The notes beneath the pieces were generated by a model, which worked only from the letters and a program-made list of their open reading frames with translations, was not told where the DNA came from and did no database searches. Source: Oceanospirillaceae bacterium (GTDB lineage: Bacteria; Pseudomonadota; Gammaproteobacteria; Pseudomonadales; Balneatricaceae). From it: 64,000 nt of DNA. The stretch is taken from positions 1-64,000 of the forward strand of contig JABSQZ010000013.1 of the NCBI GenBank assembly GCA_013215505.1, read 5' to 3'. Shown piece by piece: positions 54,438 through 63,960 of this stretch (positions are counted from its first letter, which is position 1; each line of letters begins with the position of its first letter). Position numbers and translations under genes: made by a program.

Positions 54438-54977
54438 CCGACTTCTTCAGGAATAGTTCTTGCATCTGAGATTCATTGGGCCTTTATAACTTTCTGCAAC
54501 TGGGTGATACCAGCTGTGGTGAACCTAATTAACTGCCAAAACATGGGATAGGTAAACCCGTTTAGAATCGGCTGTAGATCTTTGCGGACGATGTTCCTGA
54601 TTCAGCGTGCTCCCCTCTTTAACTCCGATTAAATTATCGGTGATTAATGACAGGTGAATAAGATAAACTCTAGCGGAATAAGATCTGGTGAATTGATTCA
54701 CGAAAATTTTTTAACCTGCGTTAATAAACTGTTACAGACAATCCGGTTTTTCTCCTTACTCTGCCGTCGAAATACGGTCATTTATTGTAACCCACTTAAT
54801 TTTTTCTCATTAAACAAATACTGCAAATATTTAATTAATACGCAGCGTAACGTACCTAAAAAAAGGCGTTTTGCAGCGCACCATTAAACAGTCTTAGTTA
54901 TTATATTCTTAAGTTAATACATGCAACTTTGATTAACCCAATTCTTATAAAGCTGCTATTTCTACCGAGGAACTAAA
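54438..54977. other. Intergenic region without recognisable gene
   Basis: A 77-codon frame at 54654-54887 begins with GTG and has no family or ribosome-site support. The last 20 bases carry the GAGGAACTAA ribosome site of the GST gene. Confidence 0.55.
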
Positions 54978-55640
54978 ATGGCTCGTATACTCTATTCAGG
55001 TAACCGTAATGCTTCCAGCTGGGCCTTTCGTGCCTGGTTGGCACTAAAAGAACAAAGTATTGATTTTGAAGAAATCATCATAGATATTAGAAGACCGCAA
55101 AGGTGGTCAAATTTAGCAGCAGTAGGAGATTTTTCCCCTCCTGCAGCTGTGCCTGTACTCGTTGATAACGACAGCGTAATTTATGATTCTAATGCCATTA
55201 TGGAATATGCAAATGAATTGGGTGACAGTACTCTATTACCGAAAGATTTAAAATTGAGAGCTCAAGCCAGAGCCTTAGTTGCTTGGCAGCATTCGACTTT
55301 CGGCAAAGTATGCCCTTGTTTGTCTTTTGAAAGTGCTTTTTATAAAGAAAAGAAGCTGTTAACAGCCAATGAAATAACTGCTACGGAGTGGGTTTATTCA
55401 ATATGGGAAAATTATTTAACCGAAAATAATGGCGACTATTTAATCGGAGCTTTCTCTTTAGCTGACATTGCCTTGCTTCCTTCTGTGCTTAGGTTCAAGT
55501 CACATCATCCTGTAGCAGATAAGTTTCCTCGGACCATAGAATGGATGCAGCGGTTAATTAATCGACCCTATGTCCAAGAATGGCTAACAGATGCTTATGC
55601 ATTAGAGCCAATATACTGTGAGGGTTATTACAGTAGCTAA
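54978..55640 (+). CDS. Glutathione S-transferase family protein
   Basis: A 220-residue GST with a thioredoxin-like N domain (ARILYSGNRNASSWAFRAWL, then AAVPVLVDNDSVIYDSNAIM containing the cis-Pro and glutathione-contacting Ser) and an all-helical C domain (FSLADIALLPSVLRFKSHHP). The catalytic residue is probably the Ser of the RNASSW stretch, as in zeta/beta-like GSTs. It is a soluble enzyme for glutathione conjugation or isomerisation; the substrate is unknown. Single gene with a strong GAGG ribosome site. Confidence 0.92.
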   Translation: MARILYSGNRNASSWAFRAWLALKEQSIDFEEIIIDIRRPQRWSNLAAVGDFSPPAAVPVLVDNDSVIYDSNAIMEYANELGDSTLLPKDLKLRAQARALVAWQHSTFGKVCPCLSFESAFYKEKKLLTANEITATEWVYSIWENYLTENNGDYLIGAFSLADIALLPSVLRFKSHHPVADKFPRTIEWMQRLINRPYVQEWLTDAYALEPIYCEGYYSS

Positions 55641-56433
55641 AAACATTCAGATTAATGAGCGTTAACAACTAACTTGTGCGATGTCTCATTTAGATGAAAT
55701 CGATATTTACTAAATTTAAGTCAAGGATTTAATTTAAAAAATTTCTATATTTCAAACTGTAGTTTTAGAGACGGCTAATTGCCAACAGATTTAGACACAT
55801 TAGAATTCAGTAATAGTTCTATAAGATTATGAATTTTATAGAACTATAGAATATCGTTTGGTGCTGCAGTACTCCAGCATTGCACAAAATATAATATTAA
55901 AATTAGATGCTTGCTGATGGGGGCATCCACAGAGGCATGAAGTTGAGGTTTCGGTATCAGAAAACCTTTTATGGCCCAGCTAAGAGCAGGACCAGACAGA
56001 TTGAGAATATTCCACTGGCCTCTGTTTTACGCCAAAACTTTCCTGATCCCGTTTTCCAATGGCTGAACAGTAGGCGTAGATTGCCGCTTGGGGGAAAGGC
56101 TAGAAAAGTGTAAATAGAGCAACTCAACTTAGGGACGCAGCGCACTGCGCAGGGGGCCAATGAAGCTGAAGCCCGTAGCAATCAACTATTGGGGATCGCG
56201 AAAACACAGCGAGAATTAACTCACAAGTTCAATCTGTAGTCGCTGTCAATTCAGTACTTGGCAACTGCTACAGACTAACAATAGGTAAACTAATCAGCTT
56301 GACGATTCTGCACTGCTCTGCTCTGTATAGCAGTGCAGAAAAGCCGCAACCTGCCATGCTACACAGTGACAGTGACTGCCGTACTTTCAAGCTTATTCCC
56401 CTGTGCACAGCAACGCCATACAACAGTTACCGC
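55641..56433. other. Long intergenic region without recognisable gene
   Basis: About 790 bp. One 68-codon frame at 55907 is basic and compositionally unusual but matches no family I know. Small dyads such as GCGCACTGCGC near 56140 are present. No tRNA or large hairpin is visible. Confidence 0.5.
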
Positions 56434-57195
56434 TCAGCCGTAAAACCATGGGTTAGCTGACAAATAGCCGAGCAACCCTCGTACTAGCCCGGTCAGCGAC
56501 AGCAGTAGCAGCAGCGCTATCACAGCGCGGCGCAAGTGTCTTTCATTTAGCTTGTGAAAAAACACAGTGCCTATCTGAATCCCCAAAGCCATCGGCAACA
56601 CCATAATCGCGCTGTAGATAACCAGCGACTGGTGGTAGAGATCATGTGCCGATACAGACAAGATAAGAATAAGGTCTGCGCCAAAAAAGAACAGTACTAA
56701 AGTCGCCCGCAACTGCGGCATGCTCATGCGCACTGAAGCTAGAAAGGTTGCCACCGGCAAGCCGCCTACTGCAGAGGAGCCATTACAGATACCGGCGAAT
56801 AGCCCCATACTCAAATAACTGCTTTTCGTCACGACTCCCCGGTACTGCCAGCCGGATAGCAATAGCAAACTCAAGATGAAGATCAAGCCACTTAGTAGTA
56901 ACCGAATATCCGTAGCTGATAACAATACCAGTGCATAGACCCCCAACGGCGTAGCTATTGCAGTACCGGCTAACAAGTATAGCAGCGGCCGAAACGCCGC
57001 CTGACGCCAAGTACTGGCAGCCATATGGATACTGGCAACTATCTCTAAAATAGCCACCATCGGCACTACCGTGGCAGGAGGCATAAAGAGTGCCGCCGAG
57101 GCAACCACTAACGCCGAGAAACCAAAACCGATGCAGCCGCGCACTACCCCAGCTAGCGCCACAATCAAACTCAGTAACAGCCACTCATAATCCAT
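56434..57195 (-). CDS. TauE/SafE-family membrane transporter
   Basis: A 253-residue protein of eight hydrophobic segments. ATG 57193-57195 is preceded by GGAG and gives MDYEWLLLSLIVALAGVVRG, the standard start; an extended frame to 57252 adds a non-family leader. The family repeats GFGFSALVVASAALFMPP and GICNGSSAVGGLPVATFLAS are recognisable. Members export sulfite or organosulfur anions, but specificity here is undetermined. The gene is single, divergent from the OYE gene. Confidence 0.9.
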   Translation of the reverse strand: MDYEWLLLSLIVALAGVVRGCIGFGFSALVVASAALFMPPATVVPMVAILEIVASIHMAASTWRQAAFRPLLYLLAGTAIATPLGVYALVLLSATDIRLLLSGLIFILSLLLLSGWQYRGVVTKSSYLSMGLFAGICNGSSAVGGLPVATFLASVRMSMPQLRATLVLFFFGADLILILSVSAHDLYHQSLVIYSAIMVLPMALGIQIGTVFFHKLNERHLRRAVIALLLLLSLTGLVRGLLGYLSANPWFYG

Positions 57196-57880
57196 CGCAA
57201 GCACTCCAGCAATAATAGTAAAATAAGCAGTGTAACTAATATACCGCTGCACTTCTTAAACCAGTTGGCGCAAAGTTTTGGTGCCTGTCTCCCAGTCTGA
57301 TTGAATGTATCTATTCTTTGAAGAAAGCACACAAACCCCAGATAGCTGAGGAAGGGCTACTTTGCCTTACTCTTAGCTCTAGTATGAGACGACCCAAGTA
57401 TCGGTATTCCAGTCATAGAGTTACACAAGGTAAGTTATTTCAGAACAGCAGACAAAATAGATTTTTAGTTATGTCATTTATAGTGCATAAAGTATGGGAG
57501 TCAAAATAACAGAGTATTTAGTCTCATTAAGTAGATTCTTATACCGCGTCAAAAGCTTCCAGGCCTATGAAATGCCGACGGCCACCTAGATTTGGCGGGA
57601 GTTTGTTGAGGTTGGTGATTGTTTATAAATGAATAAACTGAGTTTTTAAAGGTGCCTTTAAAAGTTACCAGGACAGTGTAGTGGCCAAATTCGATGTACC
57701 ACTACCATGAGTGAACGCGTCGTTGGAAATGCTTGGATAGAGGGTTAAACGGACTCAATAATTATCAATAAAAATTTTTCTATACCCAGCCAATACATCT
57801 GTGATTGTCATTACTGGTTGTAGCCTGTAAATTCTGAGGGGTTGGAAAGTATAACAAGTCATGACAGGGGAGAGAAAATA

Positions 57881-59086
57881 TTGATTGGAGCAGAAGGTAC
57901 TCAGCATTATCTTAGTCGACCTATACAGCTTCCCTGTGGCGTGGTGTTAAAAAACAGGCTGGTAAAATCAGCTATGTCAGACTCTCTGGCAGATGGAGAG
58001 GGAAACCCAACACAGGCACAGATTCGACTCTATGAAAGATGGGCAGAAGGTGGGGTAGCGCTATCGATTATTGGCGAAGTACAAGGGGATGCCCGCTTTC
58101 CTGAAAAGCCAGGTAACCTGGTTTTGGGAATAAGTTCCAATCCTGAGGCTCTGCATGCATTGGCCTGTCGGGCTTCAATTAATGGTGCTCATATATGGCC
58201 TCAGATAGGTCATGCAGGGGCACTGTCCCACTTACCTATCAGCCGACCTAAAGGGCCTTCAGCTCTTCAGATTGGAAGTTTTAAATGTGCTGGTATGTTG
58301 ATATCTGAAGTTAAGCAATTGCCCGAAATCTATGCCAAAGCTGCAAAACTTGCAAAAGATGTAGGCTTTACTGGTGTGCAAATACATGCGGGTCATGGTT
58401 TTTTACTGAGCCAGTTTTTGTCGCCATTATTTAATCGTCGTAGTGATCTGTATGGCGGTTCAATTGAAGCGCGCTGTCAGATTATTGTCGAGGTTATTGA
58501 TAAAGTCCGGTGTGCGGTTGGTCATTCATTTCCTATTGGAATTAAGATTAATTCATCTGATCAGTTAGAAGGAGGATTAACACCAGCAGATGCTTTAGAG
58601 GCCATTCGAATGCTAGACCGGACTTCAATTGATCTAATTGAGATAAGTGGAGGTACCTATTTTCCAGGAGTACAACCAAACTCTGGTAGCCCAGGGGGTG
58701 GAGCATATTTTGTTGAGTTTTGCCAAAGAGCACAGCATGTAACGAGTGTGCCTTTGGTGGCGACAGGGGGATTTAAAACACGTACTCAGGCGTTAAGCTC
58801 ACTGAGTAGTGGTGCTGTCGATATGGTAGGGGTGGCACGCGCTATGATTTTGAATCCTGCATTGGCGAATAGTTGGCTCAGTGAAACAGCTGGTGATCCG
58901 GATTTTCCAAGATTTGAGGCTCCGCCTCTGGGTGGGGTGACTGCTTGGTATACAACACTGCTAACAGCCGTTGGCAATGACAATGAGAGCAACTTCGCAC
59001 TAGACATATCCTCAGCTATCCGTCTTTACGAAGAACGTGATGCGTTGCGTTGTGTTAAGTGGCGCAAGAAGTTCTCCGCTTTGTAA
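57881..59086 (+). CDS. Old yellow enzyme-family NADH:flavin oxidoreductase
   Basis: A 401-residue FMN-dependent ene-reductase (TIM barrel). Family blocks are LVKSAMSDSLADGEGNPTQA, HAGHGFLLSQFLSPLFNRRS with DLYGGSIEAR (FMN and substrate site), and the phosphate-binding PLVATGGFKTRTQALSSLSS. TTG 57881 is chosen because an AGGGGAGAG ribosome site ends 6 bp before it; TTG 57842 also lies in frame but its ribosome site is too close. These enzymes reduce enones, nitro- or unsaturated compounds. The gene stands alone, and the 57196-57880 gap shows nothing else. Confidence 0.88.
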   Translation: MIGAEGTQHYLSRPIQLPCGVVLKNRLVKSAMSDSLADGEGNPTQAQIRLYERWAEGGVALSIIGEVQGDARFPEKPGNLVLGISSNPEALHALACRASINGAHIWPQIGHAGALSHLPISRPKGPSALQIGSFKCAGMLISEVKQLPEIYAKAAKLAKDVGFTGVQIHAGHGFLLSQFLSPLFNRRSDLYGGSIEARCQIIVEVIDKVRCAVGHSFPIGIKINSSDQLEGGLTPADALEAIRMLDRTSIDLIEISGGTYFPGVQPNSGSPGGGAYFVEFCQRAQHVTSVPLVATGGFKTRTQALSSLSSGAVDMVGVARAMILNPALANSWLSETAGDPDFPRFEAPPLGGVTAWYTTLLTAVGNDNESNFALDISSAIRLYEERDALRCVKWRKKFSAL

Positions 59087-59256
59087 CCCCGGACTTTGCC
59101 TGAAAACTAGAACCTTTTTTAAGAGTGTTTTTGGTTTTATTGGTGCCCTATATACATAGAAAAGAATAAACATAAAGCACATCCCGCAGAAAATGGGGTC
59201 GTGTGTTGCCTTTTGCCCTGGTGTAAAGCTCAAAGAAGGGTATTGTTTAATGCCCC

Positions 59257-59295
59257 TTATAAGAATCTTATTTCCTTTGGGGCAAACTCTGTTGT
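59257..59295. repeat. Dispersed ~40-bp repeat, copy 4
   Basis: CCCCTTATAAGAATCTTATT... GGCAAACTCTGTTGTC, related to copies at 24911, 30613 and 34840. A second half-copy (AACGGACAAACTTTGTTGTC) follows at about 59308. Confidence 0.7.
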
Positions 59296-59386
59296 CATTT
59301 TAGGATCTTAACGGACAAACTTTGTTGTCTTAGAGCAGGATCGCGTTTTTATTGCACCCATAGACATGCTAATTTTCGACAGCAAT

Positions 59387-59482
59387 AGACTTTATGCTCC
59401 ATGCAAAGTCCAGGCAACTATATCCCCGTAGGCACAGACTTTTTGCTCCAAGCAAAGTCTAAGCACCTACATCCATGTAGGC
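59387..59482. repeat. 49-bp imperfect tandem duplication
   Basis: Two adjacent units starting AGACTTTATGCTCCATGCAA and AGACTTTTTGCTCCAAGCAA, offset by 49 bp. The second contains the dyad CCTACAT-CC-ATGTAGG. The rest of 59087-59634 is gene-free. Confidence 0.85.
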
Positions 59483-59634
59483 GACCTGCATGTCTGTAGT
59501 TGGCATGCCCTTTGGGTGCTATGCCTAGATCCCGGAATCTCTGAATGCCAGAGGTGCACCGAACTTGATCGCATGTTCTTTAGGCTGCAAGTGATGATAA
59601 GTGAAAAAAAACCGATGAATAATAGGAAATCTGA

Positions 59635-60936
59635 ATGTTAAAATTGAGTACTGCTGTCATAGGAGTTGTTGCTAGTTCGACGTTATTTGCGAATCCGATC
59701 GACCAAGTTCGTCCCGATGCACCTGAGTTAGCCAAGTTCGGGAAATATTCAATTGGTGTACAAACTGTTTCGCTCTCTAATAAAAATCAACTTGATGTAT
59801 TGTCAATTGATAAGGGTAGAAAATCACCTCGTTATGATCGTCAATTGACCTTAGAAATCTGGTACCCCACACAAAGTACCTCCTCAGAAAGGGGAGAATA
59901 TAAAGATGTCTACCTAAGAGATGGAAAAACAAAGGTCACTTTAACCGGGCGGGCGCAACGTGATGCTCAGCCCATTAAAACTTCAAATGCTTTCCCCTTA
60001 ATCATTCTATCTCATGGTTATCCGGGGAATCGATTTCTGATGAGCCATTTAGGTGAAAATTTGGCTTCCAAAGGTTACGTTGTCGCATCGATTGATCATA
60101 CAGAAAGCACTTATGAAAATAAGCAAGCATTTGCCAGCACTTTGGTGAACAGATCGCTTGATCAAATGTTTGTTTTAAATGAAATGGAACGGTTATCTAA
60201 GAAAACAGGTCATTTTTTAAAGGGGTTGGTTAATGCGGATCAAACGGGGTTAATTGGTTACTCTATGGGAGGCTACGGTGCCGTTATTTCAGCAGGGGCG
60301 GGTGTTACTCAAAAGAGTATAGATTATTCATGGGGAGCTCCTAACGGATCGCTGAATGTCCATAAAGCCGGTAGTCAATCGCACAGTGATTTGATCGACT
60401 CAAGGTTGAAGGCTGTGGTAACTTTTGCACCTTGGGGGAAAAATCATGATTTTTGGGATAAAAAGGGCCTTGAGGGAATAAAGATCCCAATAATGTACAT
60501 TGCTGGATCAGATGATGATACCTCAGGCTATGAGAACGGTGTTAAGTCGCTATTTGAAGGCAGTGTAAATACAGACCGTTATTTATTAACCTATCATTTT
60601 GCTAATCATAATGCAGGTGCTCCAATGCCTGCACCAAAGGAATCATGGGAATACAGTGACGCTATTGGTTTCGCACCTTTTGAGCATTATGCCGACCCAG
60701 TGTGGGATTCAGTAAGAATGAACAATATCGCTCAACATTTTTCCACAGCATTTATGGACATTTATTTAAAAAATCAAAAAGAGAAAACTGCCTATTTGGA
60801 TTTAACTGCACATTCTGCAGAGGGCGTTTACAGTCTCGATGAGCAGAATAAACCAACAAAGGAACATAGCTATTGGCTTGGTTTCCCGAATAAAAGCGCT
60901 AAGGGACTAAGTTTAGAATTTAAAGCACAAAAATGA
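59635..60936 (+). CDS. Secreted alpha/beta hydrolase (PAF-acetylhydrolase/dienelactone-hydrolase-like)
   Basis: A 433-residue protein with a signal peptide (LKLSTAVIGVVASSTLFAN). The catalytic core has LEIWYPTQSTSSERGEYKDV, oxyanion region LILSHGYPGNRFLMSH, nucleophile GYSMGGYGAV (Ser), AGSDDDTSG (Asp) and YHFANHNAG (His). Such proteins hydrolyse short-chain or oxidised esters; phospholipid or polyester oligomer activity is possible but unproven. The location is periplasmic or extracellular. Single gene. Confidence 0.9.
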   Translation: MLKLSTAVIGVVASSTLFANPIDQVRPDAPELAKFGKYSIGVQTVSLSNKNQLDVLSIDKGRKSPRYDRQLTLEIWYPTQSTSSERGEYKDVYLRDGKTKVTLTGRAQRDAQPIKTSNAFPLIILSHGYPGNRFLMSHLGENLASKGYVVASIDHTESTYENKQAFASTLVNRSLDQMFVLNEMERLSKKTGHFLKGLVNADQTGLIGYSMGGYGAVISAGAGVTQKSIDYSWGAPNGSLNVHKAGSQSHSDLIDSRLKAVVTFAPWGKNHDFWDKKGLEGIKIPIMYIAGSDDDTSGYENGVKSLFEGSVNTDRYLLTYHFANHNAGAPMPAPKESWEYSDAIGFAPFEHYADPVWDSVRMNNIAQHFSTAFMDIYLKNQKEKTAYLDLTAHSAEGVYSLDEQNKPTKEHSYWLGFPNKSAKGLSLEFKAQK

Positions 60937-61149
60937 TTGAGGTGTGATGACATTAACTAACAGAGATCGTCTGTGACTCTTGGTGTTTTTATCAATGGAT
61001 AAAAACTCCATAAAGCACTGATTTATAAGATTTATTATACGACAAACAGGGCCTTAGCCCCGTTTTCGGATTTGCGCTACTCACTCATTTATCTATTTTT
61101 ATCGGCAAACCATTGCTCCAAATATTCACTGCACTGCACTAACTTAGTC

Positions 61150-61212
61150 GGTACGAAATATCGTACCGGGTATAACGCATATAGCGTTAACATCGGTTGT
61201 TTTCCAACAACC
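61150..61212. promoter_or_regulatory. Three consecutive short inverted repeats
   Basis: GGTACGA-AATA-TCGTACC, then AACGC-ATATA-GCGTT, then GGTTGTT-TTCC-AACAACC, spaced by 5-7 bp, immediately upstream of the DMT gene. They could be operator sites, an RNA leader or remnants of a recombination site. No gene is seen in 60937-61149. Confidence 0.6.
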
Positions 61213-61231
61213 GCTATTTTATGCACTACTA

Positions 61232-61651
61232 ATGAGTCTCGCGGGGGTTGGAATCCCGGTCATGGCGGCCTTAAATGGTAGTTTAGGGACTAAGCTGAAC
61301 AGCCCTGCATCAGCCACTACCATTTTATTTGTCGTTGGCGGTTTAGTGTCTACGATATATTTGCTGTTATCAAAGGGTATACCTAGCATGCCCATTCAAA
61401 AGACAATCCCCATTGTTTTTTACTGTGGAGGTGTGTTTGTGATTTTTTATATTCTTAGTATTACCTGGGTGGCTCCAAAATTTGGCGTTGGTAATGCCAT
61501 TTCATTTGTTTTGTTGGGGCAGTTAATTTCCATGGCGGTCATCGATCAATTCGGGCTGTTAGGTGCACTACGATATTCTCTTTCAATCCAGCGTTTATGT
61601 GGAATAGGGCTAATGATTGTTGGCGTATTTTTATCGGTTCGTGGCTTTTAA
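61232..61651 (+). CDS. DMT-superfamily transporter (DUF606/YdcZ-like)
   Basis: A 139-residue, four-helix membrane protein. The N-terminal GVGIPVMAALNGSLGTKLNS and C-terminal GALRYSLSIQRLCGIGLMIV are DUF606 signatures, one half-unit of the DMT superfamily. In-frame codons upstream of ATG 61232 (PLFYALL) also look like the first helix, so the true start may be an unusual codon or the 5' end may be altered. Its function is unknown; relatives are small-molecule exporters. Confidence 0.8.
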   Translation: MSLAGVGIPVMAALNGSLGTKLNSPASATTILFVVGGLVSTIYLLLSKGIPSMPIQKTIPIVFYCGGVFVIFYILSITWVAPKFGVGNAISFVLLGQLISMAVIDQFGLLGALRYSLSIQRLCGIGLMIVGVFLSVRGF

Positions 61652-62064
61652 CCAAGAGCGTTTTTTGCAACAAAGATCTCGAATTTGGCTCTATAGATTA
61701 CTATTCAAAGTGTTTACAATGACCGCTTTAGGCTAATATTGTCCAATGCCACTCACCGTTCAGTGCTAGTTATCAGCCATGACAATGCCAGAATCTAATA
61801 CAGAGCAGGGGGGTTAAGGCTCTGGTGAAGCATTTTGAGAATAAGCAAGTGCCAGGAAAACCAATGGCATTTTGTAATTCGTTAGTCTTCAAATTGTAAT
61901 AACACGATGTTAATAAAGGTGATCTTCTTACAGAGAACCTTCGCCTGGTGAATTCATGCCCATGCTGGGCGTACACCAGTGCATGTTGTCAGAGGGTTCT
62001 TGCGCTGCGGCTCAAAGCAGAGCAAAATACCGGCATTATGTATCCCAGCAGAGGAAAATTTTGC
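61652..62064. other. Intergenic region without recognisable gene
   Basis: The segment is non-coding apart from in-frame codons 5' of the RluA ATG. GCCCATGCTGGGC near 61966 forms a small dyad, and a TGCATG-flanked stretch follows. No terminator with T-run is evident. Confidence 0.5.
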
Positions 62065-62778
62065 ATGACTCCTGCAAGCTCGCCTATTCATACCATCGTT
62101 GATGACTTTGTAGCGCCGGTATGTGACGACTTTGTGCTGATTTTGTATCAAGATGCCGATATTTTATTGATCAACAAGCCAAGTGGTCTGCTCAGTTTAT
62201 CGGGTAAAAACTCTCTGAACTGGGATTCGGTACACTACCGTTTAGTGCACGGGCAAGAGGGGGTGAGCCCTCCTTTCCCCCAGGCAAAATTAGTGCATAG
62301 ATTAGATTTTGGGACCTCAGGCATTATGCTGGTGGGGTTGAATGCAGAGTCGACCAAACATCTCAATAAGCAGTTTCAAGCGCGAAGCATTCAAAAGCAT
62401 TATATCGCCCTATTAGAGGGCTGGGTTGCAGATGATCAGGGGCAAATTAAAGCGCCGATAGCGAAAGATAAAATGCTGTTTCCGCGGGTGAAAATTTGTC
62501 GTAGCACAGGTAAAGCGGCCCTCAGTGAATACCAGGTATTACAACGATTAGAGCAACCGCGGCGCACCTTGGTGCAATTTACGCCTCTAACAGGGCGCAC
62601 CCACCAGTTACGGATTCATAGCCAGGCAATTGGCCACCCAATTCTTGGCTGTGATCTGTATAAAAATGATCACAGTGAGCAGATGGCAGACCGTTTGCTA
62701 TTACACGCCAGTGACTTGTATTTTGAACATCCTAATGGCAGTGAACAATTCCATGGACAGTGTCCCTGTGCATTTTAA
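62065..62778 (+). CDS. RluA-family pseudouridine synthase
   Basis: A 237-residue RNA pseudouridine synthase. The catalytic Asp is in the family motif KLVHRLDFGTSGIMLVGLNA; ILLINKPSGLLSLSGKN precedes it and FTPLTGRTHQLRIHSQAIGH follows. ATG 62065 has a GAGG site at 62051 and gives the usual family N terminus; a longer frame to 61948 adds an unrelated leader. No S4 domain is present, as in RluA/TruC-type enzymes. The modified RNA site is unknown. Confidence 0.91.
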   Translation: MTPASSPIHTIVDDFVAPVCDDFVLILYQDADILLINKPSGLLSLSGKNSLNWDSVHYRLVHGQEGVSPPFPQAKLVHRLDFGTSGIMLVGLNAESTKHLNKQFQARSIQKHYIALLEGWVADDQGQIKAPIAKDKMLFPRVKICRSTGKAALSEYQVLQRLEQPRRTLVQFTPLTGRTHQLRIHSQAIGHPILGCDLYKNDHSEQMADRLLLHASDLYFEHPNGSEQFHGQCPCAF

Positions 62779-63122
62779 TAAGAGTGGCCATATTGGTTTT
62801 CCTGCGCTTTTTTGTACCGCTAGTAAGAGTAAACATTTCTACTGGTTATTGCTCAAAGGTGATTTTATCGAATAACAGCCGTGCTAAAACTCGACTCATT
62901 GTTCCAGGCAGCGGCATGACTCTAGGGTAAAGTGCTGAGGGAAATAAGCGGGGCAGGCTGTAAAAATCATTTATTTATAAGGGTTTAAAGTGATTTAACA
63001 GCTAAACCCTTTCTGGAATAGGCATGGGATTTTCTACAAGCGTTGGCAGGTGAGTTTCATCTAACAGCCTATACCTGTGTTTCAGTGGTTATATTTAATT
63101 GATCAAAAAACACACAAATTAT

Positions 63123-63151
63123 TTGACCCTGCTAAGAGGGTTATATATAGT
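63123..63151 (+). promoter_or_regulatory. Sigma-70 promoter of the cold-shock gene
   Basis: TTGACC (63123-63128), 17-bp spacer, TATAGT (63146-63151). The inferred start near 63158 gives a ~144-nt untranslated leader, the length typical of cspA-type mRNAs whose leader controls cold expression. The remaining 62779-63122 has no convincing gene. Confidence 0.7.
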
Positions 63152-63301
63152 GCCCGCAGCTAGAAAGAAAGTCTCTTGTTTGAAGTCTCCATTACGTAAG
63201 TTCACGTCCTGTAGTTTCCAAGTGTTACAAAATTTCAGTCTGTTTCACCATACAAATGCCTTTATAGGCGCACTTAATTTTTTAAAATACAGGATAATAT
63301 T

Positions 63302-63511
63302 ATGTCTAATACAACTACTGGTACAGTTAAATGGTTCAACGAAACTAAAGGTTTTGGTTTTATTGAGCAAGAGTCAGGTCCAGACGTTTTTGCCCACTTT
63401 AGCGCTATTGCGGGTGATGGTTTCAAAACTTTAGCAGAAGGCCAGCGCGTTGAGTTTGTTGTAACTCAAGGTCAGAAAGGTCCTCAGGCGGAAAATATTG
63501 TAGCTATCTAA
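63302..63511 (+). CDS. CspA-family cold-shock protein
   Basis: A 69-residue single OB-fold nucleic-acid chaperone: [20 protein letters not shown] (RNP1 KGFGFI), then [20 protein letters not shown] (RNP2-like VFAHF, normally VFVHF) and [20 protein letters not shown]. It binds single-stranded RNA or DNA. A long leader with a promoter at 63123 and a terminator-like hairpin at 63576 frame the gene. Whether it is cold-inducible cannot be seen. Confidence 0.95.
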   Translation: MSNTTTGTVKWFNETKGFGFIEQESGPDVFAHFSAIAGDGFKTLAEGQRVEFVVTQGQKGPQAENIVAI

Positions 63512-63575
63512 CGGACGGCTATAGCCCGGCTAGTTCCCGGGCAAAAAAGCTACTAGTGTGAATGGGTAGTAAATT

Positions 63576-63606
63576 AAAGGGCATACTTTAACGAGTAAGC
63601 CCTTTT
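63576..63606 (+). terminator. Rho-independent terminator of the cold-shock gene
   Basis: AAAGGGC (63576-63582) and GCCCTTT (63599-63605) with the inner TACT/AGTA stem and following T residues. It matches the hflX terminator at 26766 in the same orientation relative to its gene. Confidence 0.82.
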
Positions 63607-63960
63607 CTCGTTTTGGGCAGCTCAAATCTAAGGTTTTATCTTTTGTCAAACACTCCTCAATGTAGTCACGAACATTAGCCCTGGTGTGCCTTTCGCTTTG
63701 ATCTAAAATTTCCCAGCAAAGTAAAAATGACTATTGTGTAGAAACAGCGCATTACCGTCGCTTTAGCATGCAATGGCGGGGCACACAGTGGTGAGCCAAA
63801 AAACAGTCAATACCTCTTTGAGTCTTTATAAAAAAATAAACGCTGCTAGTTGCACGCAAATCTTACATATATGCGTTCAAAACTGAAATTGTTAAGAGGA
63901 TAGCTGATCTCGGTAATTAGGCCTCTGATGTGACAGTCAGTTATTAACGACGAGGCTTGC

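Noticed and set aside
54654-54887. 77-codon GTG-start frame
   Set aside because: AT-rich composition, no ribosome site and no family match; likely chance.
55907-56113. 68-codon basic frame
   Set aside because: No identifiable family, start context weak, and not supported by neighbours.
61150-61212. Integron attC site
   Set aside because: Core-like bases occur (GCGTTAAC) but the R'/R'' pair and typical stem with bulges were not found and no integrase is present.
62846-62971. Short minus-strand frame ending PLPGTMSRVLARLLFDKITF
   Set aside because: Only 23 codons from the first ATG; looks somewhat protein-like but has no start or family support.
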